64,000 nt of DNA from positions 124,001 through 188,000 of the forward strand of contig JAAWAB010000002.1 in NCBI GenBank assembly GCA_022791915.1, given 5' to 3'. This DNA is from Clostridia bacterium (GTDB taxonomy: Bacteria; Bacillota; Clostridia; Christensenellales; Pumilibacteraceae). Numbering within the stretch: position 1 is the stretch's first letter; every line of letters starts with the position of its first letter. A program made the translations under genes and the position numbers. This document shows positions 46,229 through 56,600 of the stretch, in pieces. The notes under the pieces were generated by a model. That model saw nothing but the letters and a program-made list of their open reading frames with translations. It was not told the origin of the DNA and did no database searches.

Positions 46229-47074
46229 ATGGTTCAAATTACATGTGATTCCACAGCCGACCTCGAACATCTTTTCTTGCAGAGAAATATACGTGTTCTG
46301 CCGCTTGTGGTTACTTTGGGAAACAAAAGTTTTTTGGACGGGGTAGATATCAACCCGCCCGAAATTTTTACTTATGTAAAAGAAAATAAAGTTCTGCCCA
46401 AAACGGCAGCGCGTAGCGAAGAAGATTTTTACGAATTTTTCAAAGCTTTTACCGATAACGGCGACAGTATTATTCACTTCAATATTTCCGCCACCATGTC
46501 GGCAAGTCACGAAATGGCAAAAAAAGCGTCCCTGCGATTAAAAAACGTATTTGTAGTAGACAGCGCCAATTTATCCACGGGTACGGGACTCCTCGCTCTA
46601 TATGCCGCCGATCTCCGCGACCAAGGAAAATCCGATCAAGAAATTTACCAATCCGTTCTTTCTCGGATTCCCGCCGTACAGGCATCGTTTGTCGTTGATA
46701 CAATGGAATATCTCCACAAAGGGGGAAGATGCAGCGGCGTAGCTAAATTCGCCGCTTCCGTTCTCCGTATCAAACCGATGATTCTTGTGAAAAACGGATC
46801 AATGGTTGTGGGAAAAAAATATATGGGCGCGTTTGATAAAGTGATTCTCAAATACGTAAGCGACACGCTGACTTCTTTCGATACGCCCGATTATACGCGC
46901 ATTTTCGTTACGCACACCTATGCCGACCCGCAAACGGTACAAGCGGTAAAAGAAGAAATTCTTCGCCTTGCACCGTTCAAAGAAATCATCGAAACAAAAG
47001 CGGGATGTACCGTAACCAGTCATTGCGGAAAATCCACGTTGGGTATCTTATATATCAACGACGGAAAAAAATGA
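46229..47074 (+). CDS. DegV family fatty-acid-binding protein
   Basis: ITCDSTADL; TAARSEEDFYEFF; DSANLSTGTGLL; VVDTMEYLHKGGRCSG; start trimmed to MVQITC. Confidence 0.95.
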   Translation: MVQITCDSTADLEHLFLQRNIRVLPLVVTLGNKSFLDGVDINPPEIFTYVKENKVLPKTAARSEEDFYEFFKAFTDNGDSIIHFNISATMSASHEMAKKASLRLKNVFVVDSANLSTGTGLLALYAADLRDQGKSDQEIYQSVLSRIPAVQASFVVDTMEYLHKGGRCSGVAKFAASVLRIKPMILVKNGSMVVGKKYMGAFDKVILKYVSDTLTSFDTPDYTRIFVTHTYADPQTVQAVKEEILRLAPFKEIIETKAGCTVTSHCGKSTLGILYINDGKK

Positions 47075-47760
47075 AAATACTTTTTTCCTACCTAACGCAA
47101 TTTTGTGACGAAACAAGCGCGGCAACACTCTGTGAAAAGTTCCGCGCTTATTCCGATTATCTTATTGAACAAAATAAACTTTTCAACCTGACTTCCATCA
47201 CCGATCCGAACGAAATTCAAACCAAACATTTCATCGATTCGCTTTCCGCTCTTCCGTATTGTAAAGGGCACGTTGCCGATATCGGGAGCGGTGCGGGATT
47301 TCCCGGAATTCCGCTTAAACTCCTGTTGCCCGAAAACGAATTTACGCTTATAGACAGTTTACAGAAAAGAATTACCTTTCTTTCCGAAGTAATCAGTCGT
47401 CTTTCTCTTACCGGAATACAAACCGTTCATGCGAGAGCGGAAGATTTGAATAAAACCGTTTTATACGATACAATTGTTTCCCGCGCGGTGTCCCGTCTTG
47501 CCACACTATGCGAATATTGTCTGCCGTTTGTAAAAATAGGCGGAAGAATGATTGCATATAAAGCTAACGATTGCGATGAAGAAATACAAGAAGCAAAAAA
47601 AGCAATTTCTTTGTTGGGCGGAGAATCGGAACAGATTATTTCCGTTCCTTTATATCATACCGATATTGTTCGTAAATTGATTTTAATAAGAAAAATCAAA
47701 GATTCTCCTAACAGTTATCCACGCGGACAAAACAAACCGAAAAAACAACCGCTTTGTTAA
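47071..47760 (+). CDS. rsmG: 16S rRNA (guanine-N7)-methyltransferase RsmG (GidB)
   Basis: NLTSITDPNEIQTKHFIDSL; DIGSGAGFPGIPLKLLLPENEFTLIDSLQKRITFL; start trimmed to MKILFSYL. Confidence 0.95.
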   Translation: MKILFSYLTQFCDETSAATLCEKFRAYSDYLIEQNKLFNLTSITDPNEIQTKHFIDSLSALPYCKGHVADIGSGAGFPGIPLKLLLPENEFTLIDSLQKRITFLSEVISRLSLTGIQTVHARAEDLNKTVLYDTIVSRAVSRLATLCEYCLPFVKIGGRMIAYKANDCDEEIQEAKKAISLLGGESEQIISVPLYHTDIVRKLILIRKIKDSPNSYPRGQNKPKKQPLC

Positions 47761-48054
47761 GTAAGATAGTATATATATTTAGTTAGTAACAGTAAAAGTA
47801 GAGTATGTGTATATGTTGATACACATGTATATAGAAAAAAGACAGAAAAAGGCAAGCATAATCTACAATATATAGTGCTACAAGAAAAAAGTAAGTTGTG
47901 GATAAAGAAAAGAAAAAAAAACGGAAGAACGCACAATTTATCCACAAACACAAAAAGAAAGCTGTTTATAAAAAGAAAATAAAGAGTAAAAAGAGAAGTT
48001 ATCCACAGAGTTATCCACAGTGTGGATAACGCAAAAGGGACAAACTGTGTATAA
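47761..48054. other. Candidate replication origin (oriC): DnaA-box cluster B, DnaA-trio-like repeat, AT-rich tract
   Basis: DnaA boxes 47897-47905(-), 47938-47946(+), 47999-48007(+), 48011-48019(+), 48021-48029(-), 48046-48054(-; TTATACACA); trio-like TAG.TAA.CAG.TAA.AAG.TAG at 47784-47801; atatatattt tract at 47771-47780. Confidence 0.7.
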
Positions 48055-49393
48055 AGAAAAAAACGATTTAATAGCGGCGATAGCTACACCTTATGGAAAA
48101 GGGGCAATTTCGTGTATAAGAATTTCGGGAGAAGGCAGCGCCGATTTTGTAAGAAAAATAACCGATTATCCGTTTTCGGATGAAAAAAAACATGCGGTTA
48201 TGGTTCCGTGCAGATTTCATGCAGGGGTGAAAGATAAAATAATGGCGGTAATATATTACAACGCCAAAAGCTATACGGGTGAAGAAAGTGCCGAACTGTA
48301 TTTTCACGGCGGAAGGGTTTTAACCGAACGGGCGCTTATGGGAATTTTAGAGGCGGGTGCAAGACTTGCCGAAGCGGGAGAATTTACCAGACGGGCGTTC
48401 TTGAACGGAAAAATCGATTTGACGCAAGCGGAAGGAATCGGAGATTTAATAGACGGAGAAAATCTATCGGCACTCGAAACGGCATACGAACAGAGCGAAG
48501 GAAAAACGAAACATATTACCGAATCGTTTTATAACGAACTGACAACCATTGCGGCAAAAGCGGAAGTTTGTATCGATTATCCGGAAGAAGATATAGAAGA
48601 ACAGACTAAACCCGAACTTGAAGAAAGCATAGAAAAGTTGTTGGAAAAAATCCGTAAAGAAACGGAAGGATACAACGGCGGACGAATTTTGCGGGAAGGC
48701 GCGCGGGTGGTGCTTACGGGAAAAACCAATGCGGGAAAGAGTACGCTTTTCAACACGCTCTTAAAAGAAGAACGAGCTATTGTATCCGACGAAGAAGGGA
48801 CAACGCGAGATACGATAGAAGAAAAAATCGTGTATAAGGGGACGGCGATAGTTCTAATTGATACGGCGGGACTTCGGGAAACCGAATCACGTGTGGAAAA
48901 AATGGGAATAGAACGAAGCAAAACGGCAATCGGGTCGGCAGACGTAATTGTGCATGTAGAGCGGGAGAACAATGAAAATTCGGAGAGAGAAAGCGCGAAA
49001 AACGAAGAATCGGTTGACAAAAAGACCGTCTTTGTGGTAAACTCTGCAAAATCGCCGCTTTCCGCAAACGTCGAAAAGAGTTTGAGCGATTCCGCACTAT
49101 TATTAAACGCAAAAACAGGAGAAGGAACAAATTTTCTTTTGGAAAAAATTTACGGAATCGCAAAAGAGCAAACGGACAAAAGCGGCAGTTTTACCACGGC
49201 GCGACAATTTGCTGCGTTGAAAGAAGCGGAAGAAAGTTTACTGCGTGCAAAAAAAGCGGTGAACGAATTGACGCTCGACTGCGTGTGTGCCGATTTACGG
49301 TCGGCGCTCGAAGCGCTCGGAAAAGTGACGGGAAAAGACGTAAGCGAATCGGTGGTAGACGAAATATTTTCCAAATTCTGCGTGGGAAAATAA
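48047..49393 (+). CDS. mnmE: tRNA modification GTPase MnmE
   Basis: DLIAAIATPYGKGAISCIRISG; TGKTNAGKSTLFNTLL; ERAIVSDEEGTTRDTIEE; DTAGLRETE; C-terminal CVGK; GTG start at 48047 with upstream aaaggga. Confidence 0.95.
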   Translation: MYKEKNDLIAAIATPYGKGAISCIRISGEGSADFVRKITDYPFSDEKKHAVMVPCRFHAGVKDKIMAVIYYNAKSYTGEESAELYFHGGRVLTERALMGILEAGARLAEAGEFTRRAFLNGKIDLTQAEGIGDLIDGENLSALETAYEQSEGKTKHITESFYNELTTIAAKAEVCIDYPEEDIEEQTKPELEESIEKLLEKIRKETEGYNGGRILREGARVVLTGKTNAGKSTLFNTLLKEERAIVSDEEGTTRDTIEEKIVYKGTAIVLIDTAGLRETESRVEKMGIERSKTAIGSADVIVHVERENNENSERESAKNEESVDKKTVFVVNSAKSPLSANVEKSLSDSALLLNAKTGEGTNFLLEKIYGIAKEQTDKSGSFTTARQFAALKEAEESLLRAKKAVNELTLDCVCADLRSALEALGKVTGKDVSESVVDEIFSKFCVGK

Positions 49394-49421
49394 GACAAAG
49401 AAACTGTGTACGGAGAAATCG

Positions 49422-49886
49422 ATGGCGGACGGAAAAAAAATTATCGATACCAATAAAAAAGCATACTTCGATTACGAAATAACCGATACGATAGAAGCGG
49501 GAATCGTTTTACAAGGTAGCGAAGTAAAATCGGTTAAGCAGGGAAACGCCCGTTTGAGAGATTCGTTTTGTCAACTCGAAAAAGGCGAACTGTGGCTGAA
49601 AAACTTTTTTATTGCGCCGTATGAAAAGGGTAATTCGTTTGCGCCCGAACCGCGACGCAACCGAAAATTATTACTGCATCGGACGGAAATAGACAAGTTG
49701 GAAGGAAAAGTACGGCAGAAAGGCTACACGCTTGTACCCACAAAACTTTATTTCGTGCATAACAGAGTAAAAGTGGAAATCGGACTGGGACGGGGCAAAA
49801 AATTATACGATAAAAGGGAAACCGCGCGCGAAAAAGCAATCAAACGCGATACCGAACGACAAATAAAAGCGGCAATGCCGAAATAA
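49422..49886 (+). CDS. smpB: SsrA-binding protein SmpB
   Basis: NKKAYFDYEITDTIEAGIVLQGSEVKSVKQGNARLRDSF; GRGKKLYDKRETAREKAIKRD. Confidence 0.97.
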   Translation: MADGKKIIDTNKKAYFDYEITDTIEAGIVLQGSEVKSVKQGNARLRDSFCQLEKGELWLKNFFIAPYEKGNSFAPEPRRNRKLLLHRTEIDKLEGKVRQKGYTLVPTKLYFVHNRVKVEIGLGRGKKLYDKRETAREKAIKRDTERQIKAAMPK

Positions 49887-49977
49887 AAGGAAAAGGTTCA
49901 AAGAAAAAAGAGAAAGGGAGCGGAAATACGGGAACAAAACGACGAACGAAACATACCATATTGCGAGAGGTGAAACA

Positions 49978-51348
49978 ATGGAATTTTACGAATTTCTGAA
50001 CAAGGTAATGCCCAAAATCAAAAAGTTGAGTGAACTGGCAAGAGAAAGTACGCAGATCGATAATACATACTATCGGCAGTATGAAGTAAAACGCGGACTT
50101 CGGGACGAACACGGAAACGGCGTGTTGGCGGGCTTGACCGATATATCGGACATTATCGGACAAACCGACCCGGACGAAAACGGCGAACGGCATCCTTGCG
50201 AAGGAATTTTGCGGTATCGCGGCATAGATATCAAAGAAATCGTGCGCGGCTTTACCGCCGAAAACCGATTCGGATTCGAAGAAACGGCATATCTTCTGTT
50301 GTTCGGTTCGTTGCCCGATAAAAAAGAACTTTCCGATTTTACCGATTTGTTAAGCGGTTTGCGCAGCTTGCCCATTTCGTTTGTGCGCGACGTGATTATG
50401 AAAGCGCCCACAGCCGATATGATGAACGGATTGAGTCGCAGTGTGCTCACGCTTTATTCGTATGACGAAAACGCAGACGATATTTCCATTGCCAACGTAT
50501 TGCGACAGTGTTTGCAACTGATTGCGCAATTTCCGCTTATCAGCGTTTATTCGTATCAGGTATATAAATATTATCACGAAGCGGGCGGACTGTATGTGCA
50601 TACGTCCGAAAAGAAGCTTTCCACTGCCGAAAACATGTTGCACCTATTGCGGGCGGACGGAAAGTATACCGAGTTGGAAGCGCGGATTTTGGACATGATG
50701 CTTGTTCTGCATGCCGAACACGGCGGCGGAAATAACTCCACGTTTACCACGCACGTCGTATCTTCGTCGGGTGCCGACACCTATTCGGTGGTTGCATCGG
50801 CGCTCGGTTCGCTCAAAGGACCGCGTCACGGCGGCGCCAACATTAAAGTGGTGCGCATGTTTGAAGATATGAAACACTGTATCAGAGATTACAGCGACGG
50901 TGCCGTTCGCGACTATCTGAAAAAATTGTTGGAAAAGCAGGCGTTTGACAAATCGGGACTCATTTACGGAATCGGGCATGCGGTGTATTCGGTTAGCGAC
51001 CCGCGTGCCGAAATCATCAAATCGTATGTTGAGCAACTTGCCGAAGCAAAAGGCAAAACGGAAGATTACGAGTTATATACAAAAATCGAACGACTTGCGC
51101 CCGAAGTAATTGCCGAGCACCGTAAAATGTATAAAGGCGTATCGGCAAACGTGGATTTTTATTCGGGATTCGTGAATTCCATGCTGGGGATTCCCACCGA
51201 ATTATTCACGCCCATTTTTGCCGTCAGTCGAATTGTGGGGTGGAGTGCGCACCGTATCGAAGAATTGAGTAACAACGGAAAGATTATCCGTCCCAATTAT
51301 AAATGTATTTCCGAACGGAAACGGTATTTGCCGCTTTCCGCTCGATAA
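49978..51348 (+). CDS. gltA: Citrate synthase
   Basis: CEGILRYRGIDIKEI; LHAEHGGGNNSTFTTHVVSSSG; SLKGPRHGGAN; GIGHAVYSVSDPRAEI; VDFYSGFVNSMLGIP. Confidence 0.92.
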   Translation: MEFYEFLNKVMPKIKKLSELARESTQIDNTYYRQYEVKRGLRDEHGNGVLAGLTDISDIIGQTDPDENGERHPCEGILRYRGIDIKEIVRGFTAENRFGFEETAYLLLFGSLPDKKELSDFTDLLSGLRSLPISFVRDVIMKAPTADMMNGLSRSVLTLYSYDENADDISIANVLRQCLQLIAQFPLISVYSYQVYKYYHEAGGLYVHTSEKKLSTAENMLHLLRADGKYTELEARILDMMLVLHAEHGGGNNSTFTTHVVSSSGADTYSVVASALGSLKGPRHGGANIKVVRMFEDMKHCIRDYSDGAVRDYLKKLLEKQAFDKSGLIYGIGHAVYSVSDPRAEIIKSYVEQLAEAKGKTEDYELYTKIERLAPEVIAEHRKMYKGVSANVDFYSGFVNSMLGIPTELFTPIFAVSRIVGWSAHRIEELSNNGKIIRPNYKCISERKRYLPLSAR

Positions 51349-51361
51349 AGGCGGCGGAAAT

Positions 51362-51946
51362 ATGAAACAGTCGGAAAAACTGGCAAAAAAATGCGTGATT
51401 TGTGCAATTCTGCTTGTAGTAGGCGGACTTGTGCTCGCTTTTCCGCTGTTTTCGGGCGCAATCGGCGCGGCGGTCGGTTGTGCGGGCATTTTGGCGGCGA
51501 TGATTATGGGAATGCTGTACAGAACACTGTATCGAACGTGTCGAACGATGGCTTTGTCGGTTGCGGCGGTGATTACGGCGGCAGTAGGCATTTTACTGTT
51601 ACTGAATTGTCTGTGGAAATTTGCGGATATGCGGTTTCTTGTGCTACCCGAGCTTGTGGCGCTCGGTACGATTACCGTGGCGTTGGGACTATTTCTCAAA
51701 GAGAAAACGAGTACGCTTTGGATATATGTGCTTGTTGCGGGAAGCGGTGCCGTTGCGGCGGGGTTGTGTGCGTTATGGTGTGTGGAAGCGGCGTTTGCTT
51801 TCGGTTGCGTTGTGGCGGCATTTTCGTTGTTTCTGCCCGAAATTGTGCGAGCGGTGGCAAAAAGAAAAGAGGACCGCGCAAATAAAATCGTTACAATCCG
51901 AGAAAAAGATATCGAGATAATAAAAGACGAAGATGAAAAAAGTTGA
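51362..51946 (+). CDS. Small polytopic membrane protein, unknown function
   Basis: About six hydrophobic helices, charged cytoplasmic C-terminus; overlaps rlmD start. Confidence 0.6.
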   Translation: MKQSEKLAKKCVICAILLVVGGLVLAFPLFSGAIGAAVGCAGILAAMIMGMLYRTLYRTCRTMALSVAAVITAAVGILLLLNCLWKFADMRFLVLPELVALGTITVALGLFLKEKTSTLWIYVLVAGSGAVAAGLCALWCVEAAFAFGCVVAAFSLFLPEIVRAVAKRKEDRANKIVTIREKDIEIIKDEDEKS

Positions 51947-53606
51947 CGCAACCGACACGCCCGTAAAAAAGAACGACGTGTTGGAAATCACAATAGACGC
52001 CATGGGGTATAACGGCGAAGGAATTGCGCATGTGGGAAGTTTTGCCGTGTTTATCCGCGGAGCAATAACGGGAGAACGGGTGCGCGCGTTGATTATAGCG
52101 GTAAAGCGCACGTTTGCCGTGGGAAAGTTGCAGACGGTAGTATGTCCTTCGCCCGACCGAGCGGTTCCGTTTTGTTCCGTATTCGGAAAATGCGGCGGCT
52201 GCGATTTGCAACATATGACGTACGAATCGCAATTGCGTTTTAAGCGGGAGTCGGCACAAGAAACATTTTTCAAAGCGGGCGGACTGCATGTGGAACCCGA
52301 CGAAGTGGTGCCGTCGCCGCAGATAAAAAATTACCGCAATAAAATGAGTTTGCCCGTACGCGGCGATACGCCGCAATTCGGATTTTTTGCCGCAGGTTCG
52401 CATCGGGTTGTGCCCATAAGCGAATGTCCCATTCAATTTGCCCGCAACAATGAACTCATACGGGCGTTTGCCGATTTTTTGCACGATAACAAAATCACGG
52501 GGTATAACGAAACAACGCACCAAGGGGCAGTGCGGCATTTGTCGGCGCGCGTCATAGACGGATACTATACCGTAACCGTAGTTGTAAACGGAAAACAATA
52601 CGAAAATCCGATTCGCGCGTTTTCCGATAGGTTATATGAATTATACGGAAAGAAATTTTCTTACTATATCAATTTCAATACACATGAAGGCAATCGGATT
52701 TTAGGGGAAGAAAGTGTTCTTGCGGGCGGGAATCCGCAACCCGTGCAAGCGGACGGCTTGCAGGTGTGCGTGCACCCGCACAGCTTTTTTCAGGTGAACG
52801 ACAGTGTTCGTTCGCTTTTATACGAAGAGGTCGTGCGGGAAGCGGGCGGCGGAGAAATCGTAGACGCATATAGCGGCGCGGGCGTGTTGTCCGCTATGCT
52901 GGCTACATGTGCCCGTGCCGTTACGGCTATCGAAATCGAACCCAAAGCGGTACAGTCGGCAAAAGATTTACTTGCGCGCAACGGCATACAAAACGTGCGA
53001 CTTGTCTGCGGCGATTGTGCGAAAATTTTGCCGCAACTTTTACAGGAAAAAAAGGACTTTACGCTTATTCTCGACCCGCCTCGGTCGGGTTGCGCCAAAA
53101 GCGTGCTCCAAGCCGTGTTGTCCGCCTGTCCGAAAAAAATCATTTATGTTTCTTGCAATCCCGCCACGCTTGCCGCCGACGTTTCCGTACTTCTTTCCCG
53201 CGGCGATTATTCACTCACCCGCCTGACGCCGTTCGATATGTTCCCTCAAACGGCGAACGTGGAGACGTTGGTTGTTCTTTCCCACAAAAAACCCGACGGA
53301 CATATCAACGTAAAAGTTGAGTTCGGCGAAGAGAAAGGGCAAGTGTCTTTGAAAGAGATTGCCAAGCGTGCCGAAGAGCGCAAGCCGAAAGAGAAAGTAA
53401 CCTACAAGAAAATTCAAGACCATATTGAAAAGACTTACGGTTTCAAAGTCCACACGGCATACATTGCAGAAGTCAAGCGTGATTTAGGCTTACCTATGTA
53501 CGACGCACCTAACGCCGTAGAAGAACTTAAAAGACCAAGAGCGCATCCAACGCCTGCAATGGTCGAGGCAATCAAAGAAACGTTAAAACACTTTGAGGTA
53601 ATATAG
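51933..53606 (+). CDS. rlmD: 23S rRNA (uracil-1939-C5)-methyltransferase RlmD/RumA-like with ~100-aa C-terminal extension
   Basis: TRAM-like N-terminus; FGKCGGCDLQHM Fe-S motif; VDAYSGAGVLSAMLA; LILDPPRSGCAKSVL; YVSCNPATLAADV; extension VTYKKIQDHIEKTYGFKVHTAYIAEVKRDLGLPMYDAPNAVEELKRPRAHPTPAMVEAIKETLKHF. Confidence 0.9.
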   Translation: MKKVDATDTPVKKNDVLEITIDAMGYNGEGIAHVGSFAVFIRGAITGERVRALIIAVKRTFAVGKLQTVVCPSPDRAVPFCSVFGKCGGCDLQHMTYESQLRFKRESAQETFFKAGGLHVEPDEVVPSPQIKNYRNKMSLPVRGDTPQFGFFAAGSHRVVPISECPIQFARNNELIRAFADFLHDNKITGYNETTHQGAVRHLSARVIDGYYTVTVVVNGKQYENPIRAFSDRLYELYGKKFSYYINFNTHEGNRILGEESVLAGGNPQPVQADGLQVCVHPHSFFQVNDSVRSLLYEEVVREAGGGEIVDAYSGAGVLSAMLATCARAVTAIEIEPKAVQSAKDLLARNGIQNVRLVCGDCAKILPQLLQEKKDFTLILDPPRSGCAKSVLQAVLSACPKKIIYVSCNPATLAADVSVLLSRGDYSLTRLTPFDMFPQTANVETLVVLSHKKPDGHINVKVEFGEEKGQVSLKEIAKRAEERKPKEKVTYKKIQDHIEKTYGFKVHTAYIAEVKRDLGLPMYDAPNAVEELKRPRAHPTPAMVEAIKETLKHFEVI

Positions 53607-53664
53607 GTTTTGCTAAAAAGCTATAGTAAATAATAGAAATAATTTAAAATACTAAGGATGCTTT

Positions 53665-56600
53665 ATGGATACTGAAAGATTAAGTAAATGGGCAGATTTA
53701 TTGCTTGATACGGGAAAAAGGAATAACTTAATCAACTTTAAAGATTCTAAGCAAGGAACGGTAGAAATTGTCGCTCCTGATTATAATACTCTTTTCCAAA
53801 GAGCAGAGCATTCTGCTGTTTTTGAAGTTTATGATCCCAAACTTGATGACGATGAAGATGAGTCGGAGACCGAAGAAGAGGGTGAACAGCAAGAACGTCA
53901 AACTAAGCAGGCTTATATTGCGACATACGTTAGCAGATTAAAGCGAAATCAGATCCTTGCTTATAACGTAGCTAATAAACCTATACAAGCATTAAAAAGT
54001 ATAGGAAGAAAAGCAAGAACGGCAATTGAAGAAACTGGTGTTAACATTGCTTATATTGCGTTTGGCTTTATCCACTGGACTGAAAGCGACGACTCTCAGA
54101 TTGAAATGCGTGCGCCAATTTTGCTTGCCCCTATTGCGGTTGAAAATCAATCGGCGGTAGAGCCGTATTATGTAAGAGTATTAGACGATGATATAATTGT
54201 TAATCCCACTTTTACATACAAGCTTCAGAATGAATACGGCATTAAATTTCCCGAATATGATGAAGACGACGGTATAGAAAAATATTTAGATAAAGTTTCC
54301 GCTCTTTTGGCAAGACTTAGATGGACAGTTACTACGGAATGTAAAATCGGCATTTTTTCTTTCTTGAAAATCAATATGTATAAAGATTTGAAAGAAAATA
54401 CGGCAAAAATTGCTAAAAACAGTAGCGTTCGTGCATTGTTAGGGGAAGCGTCTTCTTTATGTACAACAAGTGGACAAGCGAATAAAGTAACAGATTTACT
54501 GGCGCTTCACAATGTGGTTGACGCCGATTCAAGTCAGGCAGAAGCAATAGAAACCGCCAAAGAAGGAAAAAGTTTTGTATTGCAAGGTCCTCCCGGTACG
54601 GGGAAAAGTCAGACAATAACAAATATAATTGCCGAGTGCTTGATGGACGGCAAAAAGGTATTGTTCGTATCGGAAAAACTTGCCGCCTTAAATGTTGTTT
54701 ATGATAAATTAAAGAAAGTAGGTATTGAAGAATTCTGTTTGGAACTTCATAGCCATAAAGCAAACAAAAAGCAAGTAATAGAAGAACTTTGCAGAACATT
54801 ACGGTTGCAAAAAAGTGGAGTATCGGATAAGGCTGAAAAAGAATTAAAGATAAAACAAGAAGCTCAGCAACAGCTAGATGCTTACGCTGTAGAGTTACAT
54901 AAAATCCGTCCCAATATAAATAAAACACTTTATCAATTGTATGAGGAAGTATCTGCTTGTAGGTCTGCAACTGATATAAGTTTTGTTATTCAGAGTATTA
55001 AGAATAAGGGCGAAAACTACATTGATGCTACTGAAAATCTTTTAACTCGTTATACCAGTTATATAGATTCGATAGGTGCAGATTACCATAAAAATATATG
55101 GCATGGTTATATCAATACAGATAGCTCGTATCAAACAGTAATGCGCCTCAAAGAAGATTTGCAAGCGGTTATCATTCTATGCCGTTCCTTAATGGAAATA
55201 AATGAAGAAATTAAAGCGAATTATGGGATTTCGGCGAACTGTATTATTGACGCTCAGTCATTAAATAGCTTTTTTGAATTAATCGCAAGAAGTGATTTTT
55301 TAACTCCTTCACTGCTTAGTATATCTGTATTGGACGAAGTAGAGCAAATCACCAAAAAGTTGCAGACTATTGCCACAGAAATTTTGCATAACAAAAATAT
55401 TTTGGATAATGAGTTTGATGAAGATTTATATAAGTTAGACGGACAAGTTCTTCACAAAAAATTAACCAAGCAATACAGAGGCTGGTTCTCTCGTTTATTT
55501 GGTAAAGAGTATAAACGTATCATAAGTGATATAAGACTTTGCAAAAAAGACGGTAAAAAAATAAAGTATGCGAAAGCTGTAAATGCTACTGATACGTTAT
55601 GTCAATATCAGGCAAAACTAAAAGAGTTTAACGAACAACAGAACGCAATTGAATCTAAATTTGGCAAAGCATATGTAGGCGTTAATACTGATTTTGAGAA
55701 GTTGCTTGCAGAATTGGATATGCTGACTTCGGCTGTAGTTGGATTTGAAGAAATCACAGAATTAACGCATATGCCATTAGAGATATTTTCATCTCAAAAA
55801 ATGCGGTTCGGGCAAATAGCCGAAAAATACAGACGTTCGTTTAAAGACAATCAAGAACAGCTTAATCGTTTGTTGGATAGTTTCGATGTTAACGAATATA
55901 ACATTTGCCGTACGTCTTGCAAAGATTTGATTGATAAGTTAAATACTTGTCTTACAAATACCGATAAACTTGATAATTGGTGCGATTTTATTAAATTGCT
56001 GACTAAATTACAAGAAAGCGGTTTGCGGTCTTATATAGATTTTGCAATTCAACAAAACGTGGATTCGCACAAAATAGTTTCAACTTATAAAAAAGCATTT
56101 TATTCGCAATGGGTCGACGCTGTTTTACATGAGTCGCCTATTCTCATTGAGCTGGCGCGCGTTCCTCATGATGAAATGATTGAACGTTTTAAAGAAAAGG
56201 ACACTCTAAATTTTGAAATAAACAAGGCAAAAATTAAAGCAAAATTATCCGCTCAAAGGCCTCGATTAGATATGGTGGCACAAGGTAGCGCAATAGCTAT
56301 TTTATTGCGTGAAGGGGAGAAGAAGCGCAAAAAGAAAGGTATAAGACAACTGTTATCAGAGTTGGGCGATTTAGCACAGACTTTAAAACCTTGCTTTTTA
56401 ATGTCTCCTTTGAGCGTTAGTACTTTCCTTAATTCGGAAATAAAGTTTGACGTAGTAATCTTTGACGAGGCATCACAGATATTTCCTCAGGATGCTATAG
56501 GTGCTATTTACAGAGGTAATCAGTTGATTGTTGTCGGTGATTCAAAGCAAATGCCACCCAGCAATTTCTTTAATTCAGGAACTGACAGTGATGACGATGA

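Noticed and set aside
49887-49977. Looked for ssrA (tmRNA) next to smpB
   Set aside because: Intergenic gap is too short (about 90 bp) and lacks tRNA-like ends
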